Source of the DNA: Streptomyces beijiangensis | GTDB lineage: Bacteria > Actinomycetota > Actinomycetes > Streptomycetales > Streptomycetaceae | NCBI RefSeq assembly: GCF_017315755.1 | Contig: NZ_JAFLRJ010000075.1 | Location: 1 to 58,809 of the forward strand | DNA length: 58,809 bases | Reading direction: 5' to 3' | Shown: positions 32,362 to 45,101 of the stretch, piece after piece | How positions within the stretch are numbered: the first letter of the stretch is position 1 | Layout of the letters: each line of letters opens with the position of its first letter | The notes under the pieces: model-generated | Told to the model about the DNA's origin: nothing | Databases searched by the model: none | The model's input: the letters and a program-made list of their open reading frames with translations, nothing else | Program-made: the position numbers and the translations under genes

Positions 32362-33647
32362 TGAGCAAGATCCTGATCCGTGGCGCCAAGGTCCTCGGCG
32401 GCGAGCCGCAGGACGTGCTGATCGACGGCGAGACGATCGAGGCGGTCGGTACGGGCCTGATCGCCGAGGGCGCCCAGGTGATCGAGGCCGACGGCAAGGT
32501 CCTCCTGCCGGGCCTCGTCGACCTCCACACCCACCTGCGCGAGCCGGGCCGCGAGGACTCCGAGACCGTCCTCACCGGTACGCAGGCCGCCGCGAGCGGC
32601 GGTTACACGGCGGTCTTCGCCATGGCCAACACCTTCCCCGTCGCCGACACCGCCGGCGTCGTCGAGCAGGTCTGGCGCCTCGGCAAGGAGTCCGGCTACT
32701 GCGACGTGCAGCCCATCGGCGCCGTCACCGTCGGCCTGGAGGGCAAGCAGCTCGCCGAGCTGGGCGCCATGCACGACTCCGCCGCCCAGGTCACCGTCTT
32801 CTCCGACGACGGCAAGTGCGTCGACGACGCCGTGATCATGCGCCGCGCGCTGGAGTACGTGAAGGCCTTCGGCGGCGTCGTCGCCCAGCACGCCCAGGAG
32901 CCCCGCCTCACCGAGGGCGCCCAGATGAACGAGGGCATCGTCTCCGCCGAGCTCGGCCTCGGCGGCTGGCCGGCCGTGGCCGAGGAGTCGGTCATCGCCC
33001 GGGACGTCCTGCTCGCCGAGCACGTCGGCTCGCGGGTGCACATCTGCCACCTGTCGACCGCCGGATCGGTCGAGATCATCCGCTGGGCCAAGTCGCGCGG
33101 CATCGACGTCACCGCCGAGGTCACCCCGCACCACCTGCTGCTGACCGACGAGCTGGTCCGCTCGTACAACCCGGTCTACAAGGTGAACCCGCCGCTGCGC
33201 ACCGAGGCCGACGTCCTGGCGCTGCGCGAGGCCCTCGCGGACGGCACGATCGACATCGTCGCCACCGACCACGCCCCGCACCCGCACGAGGACAAGGACT
33301 GCGAGTGGGCCGCCGCCGCCATGGGCATGGTGGGCCTGGAGACCGCGCTCTCCGTCGTCCAGCAGACGATGGTGGAGACCGGGCTGCTCGACTGGTCCGG
33401 CGTCGCCGAGCGCATGTCGTACAAGCCGGCCCGCATCGGCTCGCTCACCGGCCACGGACGCCCCGTCTCGGCAGGTGAGCCCGCGAACCTCACCCTCGTC
33501 GACACCGCTTACCGTGGAGAGGTGGACCCCGCGGGCTTCGCCTCGCGCAGCCGCAACACCCCCTACGAGGGTCGTGAGCTGCCGGGACGTGTCACTCACA
33601 CCTGGCTCCGGGGCCGGGCAACGGTCGTGGACGGGAAGCTGGCGTGA
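32361..33647 (+). CDS. pyrC: Dihydroorotase
   Basis: The 428-residue type I dihydroorotase cyclises carbamoyl aspartate. Metal-binding DLHTHLREPG, later His residues (HICHLSTAG, VTPHHLLLTD) and the catalytic/metal Asp in ATDHAPHPHEDK are visible. It starts on the pyrB stop and overlaps the next gene (GTGA), giving translational coupling. The length is normal for the type I class. Confidence 0.95.
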   Translation: MSKILIRGAKVLGGEPQDVLIDGETIEAVGTGLIAEGAQVIEADGKVLLPGLVDLHTHLREPGREDSETVLTGTQAAASGGYTAVFAMANTFPVADTAGVVEQVWRLGKESGYCDVQPIGAVTVGLEGKQLAELGAMHDSAAQVTVFSDDGKCVDDAVIMRRALEYVKAFGGVVAQHAQEPRLTEGAQMNEGIVSAELGLGGWPAVAEESVIARDVLLAEHVGSRVHICHLSTAGSVEIIRWAKSRGIDVTAEVTPHHLLLTDELVRSYNPVYKVNPPLRTEADVLALREALADGTIDIVATDHAPHPHEDKDCEWAAAAMGMVGLETALSVVQQTMVETGLLDWSGVAERMSYKPARIGSLTGHGRPVSAGEPANLTLVDTAYRGEVDPAGFASRSRNTPYEGRELPGRVTHTWLRGRATVVDGKLA

Positions 33648-34231
33648 CACCTCTCATCAATCTGGCAGCCGAGCAGAAGTCGGCGGACGTGACCGACTGG
33701 GCCGGACGCATCGGCTGGGTCGTCGGGCTGCTGCTCTTCATCGCACTCGTGTACTGGCTGATGCGCGAGGGGTGGAAGTGGCGGGGCACGCTCCAGGGCG
33801 ACCTGCCCGAGCTCCCCACCGCGCCGTCCGGGCCCGGTGAGCCGAAACTTGAACTGAGCGGCCGGTACCACGGCTCGACCACCGCAGGTCAGTGGCTCGA
33901 CCGGATTGTCGCGCGCGGCCTCGGCACGCGCAGCAAGGTCGAGCTGACGCTCACCGACGAGGGCCTGGACGTCGTACGCCCCGGGGCGACCGACTTCTTC
34001 GTCCCCAGGGACGCGCTGCGCGAGGCCCGGCTCGACAAGGGCATCGCCGGCAAGGTCCTCGCCGAGGGCGGTCTGCTGATCGTCACCTGGCAGCACGGCG
34101 ACAAAATGATCGACTCCGGCTTCCGCTCGGAAAGGGCGGCCGAGCACGCCGCCTGGGTCGAGGCCATCAACTCCATGCGCACCACATCCCTCACGACGAC
34201 ATCCCTCACGACGGAAGGCATCGCACGATGA
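33644..34231 (+). CDS. Single-pass membrane protein of the pyr operon (PH-like domain)
   Basis: The 195-residue protein has one membrane segment (about 22-40, [20 protein letters not shown]). A cytoplasmic domain follows, with a small beta-rich fold ([24 protein letters not shown]...), like the bacterial PH-like domains annotated here in actinobacteria. It overlaps both pyrC (GTGA) and carA (ATGA), so it is translated with the pathway enzymes. A similar membrane gene lies between pyrC and carA in mycobacteria. The function is unknown. The C-terminus is made of a duplicated 15-bp unit encoding [11 protein letters not shown]. Confidence 0.85.
   Translation: MTPLINLAAEQKSADVTDWAGRIGWVVGLLLFIALVYWLMREGWKWRGTLQGDLPELPTAPSGPGEPKLELSGRYHGSTTAGQWLDRIVARGLGTRSKVELTLTDEGLDVVRPGATDFFVPRDALREARLDKGIAGKVLAEGGLLIVTWQHGDKMIDSGFRSERAAEHAAWVEAINSMRTTSLTTTSLTTEGIAR
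34184..34213 (+). repeat. 15-bp tandem duplication inside the 3' end of the pyr membrane gene
   Basis: Two exact copies of ACATCCCTCACGACG (34184-34198, 34199-34213) lie in frame 14 bases upstream of the carA start codon. They lengthen the C-terminal tail by five residues. Confidence 0.85.
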
Positions 34232-35392
34232 CGACCTCCACCCGGGGAGCCACCAAGGCTCCCGCCGTACTCGTCCTGGAGGACGGCCGCAGCTTCCGCG
34301 GCCGCGCCTACGGGGCCGTGGGGGAGACCTTCGGCGAAGCGGTCTTCAACACCGGCATGAGCGGTTACCAGGAGACCCTGACCGACCCCTCGTACCACCG
34401 CCAGGTCGTCGTGATGACCGCGCCGCACGTCGGCAACACCGGCGTCAACGACGAGGACGCCGAGTCGGGCCAGATCTGGGTCGCCGGTTATGTCGTACGC
34501 GACCCCGCGCGCGTCCCCTCGAACTGGCGCTCGCAGCGCTCGCTCGACGACGAGCTCGTCAAGCAGGGCGTCGTCGGCATCAGCGGCATCGACACCCGCG
34601 CCCTCACCCGCCATCTGCGCGAGCGCGGCGCGATGCGCGTCGGCATCTTCTCCGGCGAGGCACTCGCCGACGAGGCCACGCTGCTCGCCCGGGTGAAGGA
34701 GGCGCCCGAGATGACCGGCGCCGACCTGTCCACCGAGGTCTCCACCAAGGAGACGTACGTCGTCCCCGCGATCGGGCCCGGCGGCGAAGCCCTGCCCATC
34801 GGGAGCGCGAAGTTCACGGTCGCCGCCCTGGACCTGGGCATCAAGGGCATGACCCCGCACCGCATGGCCGAGCGCGGCATCGAGGTGCACGTGCTGCCCG
34901 CGACCGCCACGGTCGAGGACGTGTACGCGATCGACCCCGACGGCTTCTTCCTCTCCAACGGCCCGGGCGACCCGTCCACGGTCGACCTCACCGTCGTCAA
35001 GGCCGTGCTGGCGAAGAAGACCCCGCTGTTCGGCATCTGCTTCGGCAACCAGATCCTGGGCCGGGCGCTCGGCTTCGGCACGTACAAGCTCAAGTACGGC
35101 CACCGCGGCATCAACCAGCCCGTCCAGGACCGCACCACCGGCAAGGTCGAGATCACCGCGCACAACCACGGCTTCGCCGTCGACGCGCCCCTCGACAAGG
35201 TCAGCGACACGCCCTTCGGCCGTGCCGAGGTCTCCCACGTCTGCCTCAACGACAACGTGGTCGAAGGCCTCCAACTGCTCGACCAGCCCGCCTTCTCCGT
35301 CCAGTACCACCCCGAAGCAGCCGCGGGCCCGCACGATGCCGCGTACCTGTTCGACCGCTTCGTAGAGCTCATGTCCGAAAAGGGAGCCCAGC

Positions 35393-35400
<8 letters not shown>
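34228..35400 (+). CDS. carA: Carbamoyl phosphate synthase, small (glutaminase) subunit
   Basis: The 390-residue class I glutamine amidotransferase supplies ammonia to CarB. The nucleophile Cys lies in [15 protein letters not shown] and the catalytic His/Glu in [14 protein letters not shown]. The N-terminal domain includes [17 protein letters not shown]. It starts within the stop of the membrane gene (ATGA), and its 3' end overlaps the carB GTG by eight bases. Confidence 0.96.
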
Positions 35401-38701
<3,301 letters not shown>

Positions 38702-38710
38702 CAGCCCACG

Positions 38711-38740
38711 AGGGGGACACCGAACCGGTGTCCCCCTCTT
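38711..38740 (+). terminator. Intra-operon hairpin between carB and pyrD
   Basis: A perfect 12-bp stem (AGGGGGACACCG) with a three-base loop is followed by CTTTC, nine bases after carB and 17 bases before pyrD. It may lower expression of pyrD-pyrF or act as an RNA stability element. Confidence 0.65.
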
Positions 38741-38756
38741 TCATGAGGACGTCACC

Positions 38757-39869
38757 ATGTACAAGCTGTTCTTCAATCTCGTCTTCAAGCGGATGGACCC
38801 GGAGCGCGCCCACTACCTGGCCTTCCGCTGGATCCGTCTCGCGGCCCGCGTCCCCGTACTGCGGACGTGCGTCGCGGCCCTTCTCGCGCCCCGCCACAAG
38901 GAGCTCCGCACGGAGGCCTTCGGCCTGCGCATGCACGGCCCCTTCGGGCTCGCCGCCGGCTTCGACAAGAACGCTGTCGCTGTCGACGGCATGACCATGC
39001 TCGGCTTCGACCACATCGAGATCGGCACGGTCACCGCCCAGCCCCAGCCCGGCAACCCCAAGAAGCGTCTGTTCCGCCTTGTGCAGGACCGCGCGCTCAT
39101 CAACCGCATGGGCTTCAACAACGAGGGCTCCGCGGCCGTGGCGGCCCGCCTGGAGGCCCGTAACCCGGTCTTCCGGACGACGGTCGGTGTCAACATCGGC
39201 AAGACCAAGGTCGTCCCGGAGGAAGAGGCGGTCGGCGACTACGTCGCCTCCACCGAGCGTCTCGCCGCCCACGCCGACTACCTGGTCGTCAATGTCTCGT
39301 CCCCGAACACGCCCGGACTCCGCAACCTCCAGGCCACCGAGTCGCTGCGACCGCTGCTGACGGCCGTACGTGAAGCAGCCGACCGCACCGTCACCTCGGG
39401 CCGGGTACCGCTCCTGGTGAAGATCGCCCCCGACCTCGCCGACGAGGACGTGGACGCGGTCGCCGACCTCGCCGTCGAGCTCGGCCTGGACGGCATCATC
39501 GCCACCAACACGACCATCGCCCGCGAAGGACTCGGCCTGATGTCCGACCCGGCGATCATCAAGGAGACCGGCGGCCTCTCCGGCGCCCCCCTCAAGGAGC
39601 GCTCCCTGGAGGTCCTGCGCCGTCTGCACGTCCGTGTGGGCGACGGGATCACCCTCGTCGGGGTCGGCGGCATCGAGACCGCGGAGGACGCCTGGCAGCG
39701 GATCCTCGCCGGTGCCACGCTCGTCCAGGGCTACAGCGCCTTCATCTACGAGGGCCCCTTCTGGAGCCGCGCCATCCACAAGGGCCTCGCGGCCCGCCTC
39801 CAGGCCAGCCCGTACGCCACCCTCGCCGAGGCCGTCGGCGCCGACAACCGGAAGGCGACCCAGCCGTGA
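38757..39869 (+). CDS. pyrD: Quinone-dependent dihydroorotate dehydrogenase (class 2)
   Basis: The 370-residue FMN enzyme is associated with the membrane and passes electrons to quinones. The N-terminal amphipathic extension ([21 protein letters not shown]) marks class 2. [16 protein letters not shown], the catalytic Ser in [12 protein letters not shown] and the FMN phosphate region [13 protein letters not shown] are visible. It overlaps pyrF by four bases (GTGA). Confidence 0.96.
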   Translation: MYKLFFNLVFKRMDPERAHYLAFRWIRLAARVPVLRTCVAALLAPRHKELRTEAFGLRMHGPFGLAAGFDKNAVAVDGMTMLGFDHIEIGTVTAQPQPGNPKKRLFRLVQDRALINRMGFNNEGSAAVAARLEARNPVFRTTVGVNIGKTKVVPEEEAVGDYVASTERLAAHADYLVVNVSSPNTPGLRNLQATESLRPLLTAVREAADRTVTSGRVPLLVKIAPDLADEDVDAVADLAVELGLDGIIATNTTIAREGLGLMSDPAIIKETGGLSGAPLKERSLEVLRRLHVRVGDGITLVGVGGIETAEDAWQRILAGATLVQGYSAFIYEGPFWSRAIHKGLAARLQASPYATLAEAVGADNRKATQP

Positions 39870-40705
39870 CCCTAGAACCCTTCGGCGCCCGTCTGCGCCA
39901 CGCCATGGACACCAGGGGCCCGCTCTGCGTGGGCATCGACCCGCACGCCTCGCTGCTCTCCGCCTGGGGCCTGAACGACGACATCGCGGGCCTGGAGCGC
40001 TTCTCCCGCACGGTCGTCGAGGCCCTGGCCGACCGGGTCGCCGTGCTCAAGCCGCAGTCGGCCTTCTTCGAGCGCTTCGGCTCGCGCGGTGTCGCGGTCC
40101 TGGAGAAGACGGTCGAGGAGGCGCGTGCGGCCGGTGCGCTGGTCCTGATGGACGCCAAGCGCGGCGATATCGGCTCGACGATGGGCGCCTATGCGGCGAC
40201 GTACCTCGACAAGGAGTCGCCGCTCTTCTCGGACGCGGTGACAGTCTCCCCGTACCTCGGCTTCGGCTCGCTGCGCCCGGCCCTGGACGCGGCCAGGATC
40301 AGCGGTGCGGGCGTCTTCGTCCTCGCCCTGACGTCGAACCCGGAGGGCGCCGAGGTGCAGCGCGCGACCGCCGCGGACGGCAGGACCCTCGCGCAGCTGA
40401 TGCTGGACCACATGGCCGCGGAGAACGAGGGCGCGACGCCGCTCGGCTCCGTGGGTGCGGTCGTCGGGGCGACGCTCGGCGACGCGGGAGTGGATCTGGC
40501 CATCAACGGCCCGCTCCTCGCACCCGGCATCGGCGCCCAGGGAGCGACCCCGGCGGACCTCCCCGGAGTCTTCGGCTCGTCGGTGGGCAACGTCGTCCCG
40601 AGCGTCAGCCGCGGTGTGCTGCGGCACGGCCCGGACGTGACCGGACTGCGGGAGTCCGCGGCGCGGTTCGCGGACGAGGTGCGCGTGGCGGTCGCAGGGG
40701 CGTGA
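39866..40705 (+). CDS. pyrF: Orotidine 5'-phosphate decarboxylase (type 2)
   Basis: The 279-residue enzyme makes UMP, the final step of the operon. The catalytic LMDAKRGDIGSTM array is intact; the length and GIDPH start are those of the longer actinobacterial/type 2 form. The start overlaps the pyrD stop (GTGA). A 38-bp palindrome lies downstream. Confidence 0.95.
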   Translation: MTLEPFGARLRHAMDTRGPLCVGIDPHASLLSAWGLNDDIAGLERFSRTVVEALADRVAVLKPQSAFFERFGSRGVAVLEKTVEEARAAGALVLMDAKRGDIGSTMGAYAATYLDKESPLFSDAVTVSPYLGFGSLRPALDAARISGAGVFVLALTSNPEGAEVQRATAADGRTLAQLMLDHMAAENEGATPLGSVGAVVGATLGDAGVDLAINGPLLAPGIGAQGATPADLPGVFGSSVGNVVPSVSRGVLRHGPDVTGLRESAARFADEVRVAVAGA

Positions 40706-40742
40706 GCGCGGGCCGGGACGGCGGGGGTTTTCGCGGTCCCGG

Positions 40743-40780
40743 CGTACGCGACGAGCACCGATCGGTGCTCGTCGCGTACG
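40743..40780 (+). terminator. Terminator of the pyr operon
   Basis: A 38-bp perfect palindrome (two 19-base arms, CGTACGCGACGAGCACCGA and complement, no spacer) lies 37 bases after pyrF. Confidence 0.8.
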
Positions 40781-41061
40781 GATTCGCGCCTCTGGAAGAC
40801 GCCTTTGGACGCGTGCACTCACCACGTTGAACATTCTTTGCCGTCTCACAGGCCGAAAACCTGGGTGTTATGCACCAAATATCCCATCGGGTCGCAGCTG
40901 ACCAGGACTTTTCGTCTGTTCTCGCTGACTGGAGCGGCGCAGACCGCTAGTCTCCGTCGAGAGCGAACGGGCAGTGCTTTGCTCGTTGCTCCCCTGGTGT
41001 GGGGCGACTAGGTTCCTCACCGGTCCGTATCCGACAGATCGACATCCGAGGTGACGTAGGC
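40781..41061. other. Long spacer upstream of mihF
   Basis: No gene is seen. It is AT-richer than its surroundings in places (AACATTCTTTG, TGTTATGCACCAAATATCCC) and presumably holds the mihF promoter(s). One weak candidate -10 (CTAGGTT, 41008-41014) is visible; nothing decisive. Confidence 0.4.
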
Positions 41062-41385
41062 GTGGCTCTTCCGCCCCTTACCCCTGAACAGCGCGCAGCC
41101 GCGCTCGAAAAGGCCGCCGCGGCTCGCCGGGAGCGGGCCGAGGTCAAGAATCGACTCAAGCACTCCGGTGCCTCGCTCCATGACGTCATCAAGCAGGGCC
41201 AGGAGAACGACGTCATCGGCAAGATGAAGGTCTCCGCTCTTCTTGAGTCCCTGCCCGGCGTCGGCAAGGTCCGCGCCAAGCAGATCATGGAGCGGCTCGG
41301 GATTTCCGAAAGCCGCCGAGTGCGTGGTCTCGGCTCCAATCAGATCGCCTCCTTGGAGCGCGAGTTCGGCGGCGCTGGCGCCTGA
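41062..41385 (+). CDS. mihF: Integration host factor, actinobacterial type (sIHF/mIHF)
   Basis: The 107-residue nucleoid-associated protein influences Streptomyces development and antibiotic production. [32 protein letters not shown] forms the long N-terminal helix. The helix-two-turns-helix DNA-binding element follows ([32 protein letters not shown]). GTG at 41062 gives the canonical start; longer upstream readings are not family-like. gmk follows after 38 bases. Confidence 0.95.
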   Translation: MALPPLTPEQRAAALEKAAAARRERAEVKNRLKHSGASLHDVIKQGQENDVIGKMKVSALLESLPGVGKVRAKQIMERLGISESRRVRGLGSNQIASLEREFGGAGA

Positions 41386-41423
41386 CGTCCTGGGCACCCC
41401 CGGGAAGCTGGAATAATCGCCGC

Positions 41424-41981
41424 ATGAACGAACGTCCGCGGTTGACCGTGCTCTCCGGCCCCTCCGGGGTCGGCAAGAGCACGGTCGTCGCCCATATGCG
41501 CAAAGTCCACCCCGAGGTATGGCTCTCGGTGTCGGCAACGACCCGCAAGCCACGCCCCGGCGAGCGTCACGGCGTCCAGTACTTCTTCGTGGACGACGAG
41601 GAGTTCGAGAAGCTCGTCGCCAATGGCGAACTGCTGGAGTGGGCCGAGTTCGCGGGCAACCGCTACGGCACCCCGCGCCAGGCTGTGCTCGACCGCCTGA
41701 GCGCGGGGGAGCCGGTGCTCCTGGAGATCGATCTCCAGGGCGCCCGGCTGGTGCGGGCGTCGATGCCCGAGGCTCAGCTGGTCTTCCTGGCCCCTCCGAG
41801 CTGGGACGAACTGGTCCGCCGGCTCACCGGCCGGGGGACCGAGGCGCCTGAGGTCATCGAACGCCGTCTGGAGGCCGCGAAAGTCGAACTGGCCTCCGAA
41901 TCGGAGTTCGATACGACCCTCGTCAACACCTCCGTCGAGGACGTGGCCCGTGAGCTGCTAGCCTTGATGAAGGTTCTTTAG
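41424..41981 (+). CDS. gmk: Guanylate kinase
   Basis: The 185-residue P-loop enzyme phosphorylates GMP to GDP. Walker A is [10 protein letters not shown]; the GMP-binding [12 protein letters not shown] and GVQYFFVD, the [18 protein letters not shown] segment, and [13 protein letters not shown] are present. ATG at 41424 has GGAA-rich sequence upstream. It is in the conserved mihF-gmk-rpoZ-coaBC order. Confidence 0.96.
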   Translation: MNERPRLTVLSGPSGVGKSTVVAHMRKVHPEVWLSVSATTRKPRPGERHGVQYFFVDDEEFEKLVANGELLEWAEFAGNRYGTPRQAVLDRLSAGEPVLLEIDLQGARLVRASMPEAQLVFLAPPSWDELVRRLTGRGTEAPEVIERRLEAAKVELASESEFDTTLVNTSVEDVARELLALMKVL

Positions 41982-42007
41982 TTTTTTAACCCATCGGAAG
42001 GCAGAGA

Positions 42008-42280
42008 GTGTCCTCTTCCATCTCCACGCCCGAGGGCATCATCAACCCGCCGATTGATGAGCTCCTCGAAGCAACCGACTCCAAGTACAGCCTTGTGATC
42101 TACGCGGCCAAGCGCGCGCGCCAGATCAACGCGTACTACTCGCAGCTCGGCGAAGGCCTGCTCGAGTACGTCGGTCCCCTGGTGGACACTCACGTCCACG
42201 AGAAGCCCCTCTCGATCGCGCTTCGCGAGATCAACGCGGGTCTGCTGACCTCCGAGGCCATTGAGGGCCCCGCCCAGTAG
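42008..42280 (+). CDS. rpoZ: RNA polymerase omega subunit
   Basis: The 90-residue subunit promotes assembly and stability of RNA polymerase. The family segment [31 protein letters not shown] is intact. GTG at 42008 has AAGGCAGAGA upstream. It starts 26 bases after gmk and is followed by a strong terminator-like hairpin before coaBC. Confidence 0.96.
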   Translation: MSSSISTPEGIINPPIDELLEATDSKYSLVIYAAKRARQINAYYSQLGEGLLEYVGPLVDTHVHEKPLSIALREINAGLLTSEAIEGPAQ

Positions 42281-42301
42281 GCAAGTAGCACCAAGCACCG
42301 T

Positions 42302-42340
42302 CACCACAGGCCCGGCAGCGCGACTGCCGGGCCTGTGGTG
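42302..42340 (+). terminator. Terminator after rpoZ
   Basis: A perfect 17-bp stem (CACCACAGGCCCGGCAG and complement) encloses a CGCGA loop 21 bases after the rpoZ stop. Confidence 0.85.
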
Positions 42341-42379
42341 TGTGATGGAGTCGTACGGAACCGAGTGCGGGGAGACGCT

Positions 42380-43582
42380 GTGGCCAAGCCGAAGGTCGTT
42401 CTGGGGGTCAGCGGTGGCATCGCCGCGTACAAGGCGTGCGAGGTGCTGCGGCGGCTGACCGAGTCGGGCCATGACGTACGCGTCGTGCCCACGGCCGCGT
42501 CACTGCACTTCGTCGGAGCCGCGACCTGGTCCGCCCTCTCCGGCCACCCCGTCTCGACCGAGGTGTGGTCCGACGTCCACGAGGTCCCGCACGTACGGAT
42601 CGGGCAGGGCGCCGACCTGGTCGTGGTCGCGCCCGCCACCGCCGACATGCTGGCCAAGGCGGCCCACGGGCTCGCCGACGACCTCCTCACCAACACGCTC
42701 CTCACCGCGCGCTGTCCCGTGGTCTTCGCACCTGCGATGCACACGGAGATGTGGGAGCACCCCGCCACTCAGGAGAATGTCGCCACGCTGCGCCGCCGGG
42801 GCGCCGTCGTCATCGAGCCCGCCGTGGGCCGTCTGACCGGCGTCGACACCGGCAAGGGACGGCTGCCCGACCCGGGCGAGATCTTCGAGGTCTGCCGCAG
42901 GGTCCTGGCCCGGGGCGTGACCGAGCCCGATCTGGCCGGGAAGCACGTCGTGATCAGCGCGGGCGGCACCCGTGAGCCGCTCGACCCTGTCCGCTATCTG
43001 GGCAACCGTTCCTCGGGCAAGCAGGGGTACGCCCTCGCCCGTACGGCTGTCGCGCGCGGCGCCAGGGTGACGCTCATCGAGGCGAACACCGGCTTCGCGG
43101 ACCCGGCGGGTGCCGATGTGGTCCACGTCGGTACCGCCGTACAGCTGCGTGAGGCCGTACTGAAGGCCGCCGCGGACGCCGATGCCGTGGTCATGGCCGC
43201 AGCCGTGGCCGATTTCCGGCCGGAGTCGTACGCCACCGGGAAGATCAAGAAGAAGGACGGCCAGGAGCCCGCGCCGGTCGCCCTGGTCCGCAATCCGGAC
43301 ATCCTGGCCGAGATCTCGGCCGAGCGTGCCGGGCCGGGACAGGTGGTGGTCGGCTTCGCGGCCGAGACCGACGACGTCCTCGCCAACGGACGGGAGAAGC
43401 TGCGCCGCAAGGGCTGCGACCTGCTCGTCGTCAATGAGGTGGGGGAGCGCAAGACGTTCGGGTCGGAGGAGAACGAAGCTGTTGTCCTCGCGGCGGACGG
43501 CGGCGAGACCCCGGTGCCGTACGGACCGAAGGAAGCCCTCGCCGACACCGTCTGGGATCTGGTCGTCCCCAGGCTCGGATGA
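42380..43582 (+). CDS. coaBC: Bifunctional phosphopantothenoylcysteine decarboxylase / synthase
   Basis: The 400-residue enzyme performs two steps of coenzyme A synthesis. The N-terminal CoaC flavoprotein half shows GVSGGIAAYKACEVLRRL and PAMHTEMWEHPATQ. The C-terminal CoaB half shows ISAGGTREPLDPVRYLGNRSSGKQ and MAAAVADFRPE with KIKKKD. GTG at 42380 has GGGGAG upstream; an in-frame start 15 codons earlier lies in the terminator region and is rejected. A complete fusion protein. Confidence 0.95.
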   Translation: MAKPKVVLGVSGGIAAYKACEVLRRLTESGHDVRVVPTAASLHFVGAATWSALSGHPVSTEVWSDVHEVPHVRIGQGADLVVVAPATADMLAKAAHGLADDLLTNTLLTARCPVVFAPAMHTEMWEHPATQENVATLRRRGAVVIEPAVGRLTGVDTGKGRLPDPGEIFEVCRRVLARGVTEPDLAGKHVVISAGGTREPLDPVRYLGNRSSGKQGYALARTAVARGARVTLIEANTGFADPAGADVVHVGTAVQLREAVLKAAADADAVVMAAAVADFRPESYATGKIKKKDGQEPAPVALVRNPDILAEISAERAGPGQVVVGFAAETDDVLANGREKLRRKGCDLLVVNEVGERKTFGSEENEAVVLAADGGETPVPYGPKEALADTVWDLVVPRLG

Positions 43583-43823
43583 ATTCTTTGTTTCGCCCCA
43601 TCGGGCGGGAAAAGTCCGGCAAATCCGGCCTTTAACCCCCTGGTGCCCGGCGATCGTCATACTGCACAATGCAGTGTCGCGGATCACACTGCTCCCACGG
43701 AGCGAGACGCGTGGTCCAGCGGCCGGAAGTGACCGATAAACTGGTCTCGGAATGATGTCGGGCGCAGCCCCCGGCCGTTCCGCCAATGATCAGCCAGCAG
43801 CCGCTGCAACCCCAGGGAGCGTT
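43583..43823 (+). promoter_or_regulatory. Leader region of metK with mutually exclusive hairpins
   Basis: Three short inverted repeats overlap in series: ACTGCA/TGCAGT (43661-43675), GCAGTGT/ACACTGC (43671-43692) and GCTCC/GGAGC (43691-43703). Neighbouring pairs cannot form together. Further down, GACC (43731-43734) can pair with GGTC on either side. No known SAM riboswitch consensus is recognised. The promoter must lie here, but is not clear. Confidence 0.45.
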
Positions 43824-45032
<1,209 letters not shown>

Positions 45033-45057
45033 GCGCGACCGGCAAACGCACGACACA

Positions 45058-45093
45058 GAGGCCCGGTACCCCCTCGGCGGGGTGCCGGGCCTC
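45058..45093. terminator. Bidirectional terminator between metK and the accessory cassette
   Basis: A 15-bp stem (GAGGCCCGGTACCCC, one G-U wobble) with a six-base loop lies between the metK stop and the stop of the 377-residue membrane protein on the other strand. Confidence 0.8.
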
Positions 45094-45101
45094 CGTCTGT
45101 C

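Noticed and set aside
43752..43823. 24-residue N-terminal extension of MetK from the earlier ATG
   Set aside because: The sequence is low-complexity, unlike MetK proteins, and GTG 43824 has GGGAG just upstream.
43583..43823. Known SAM riboswitch ahead of metK
   Set aside because: No SAM-I, SAM-II or SAM-IV core sequence is recognisable; only generic competing hairpins are seen.
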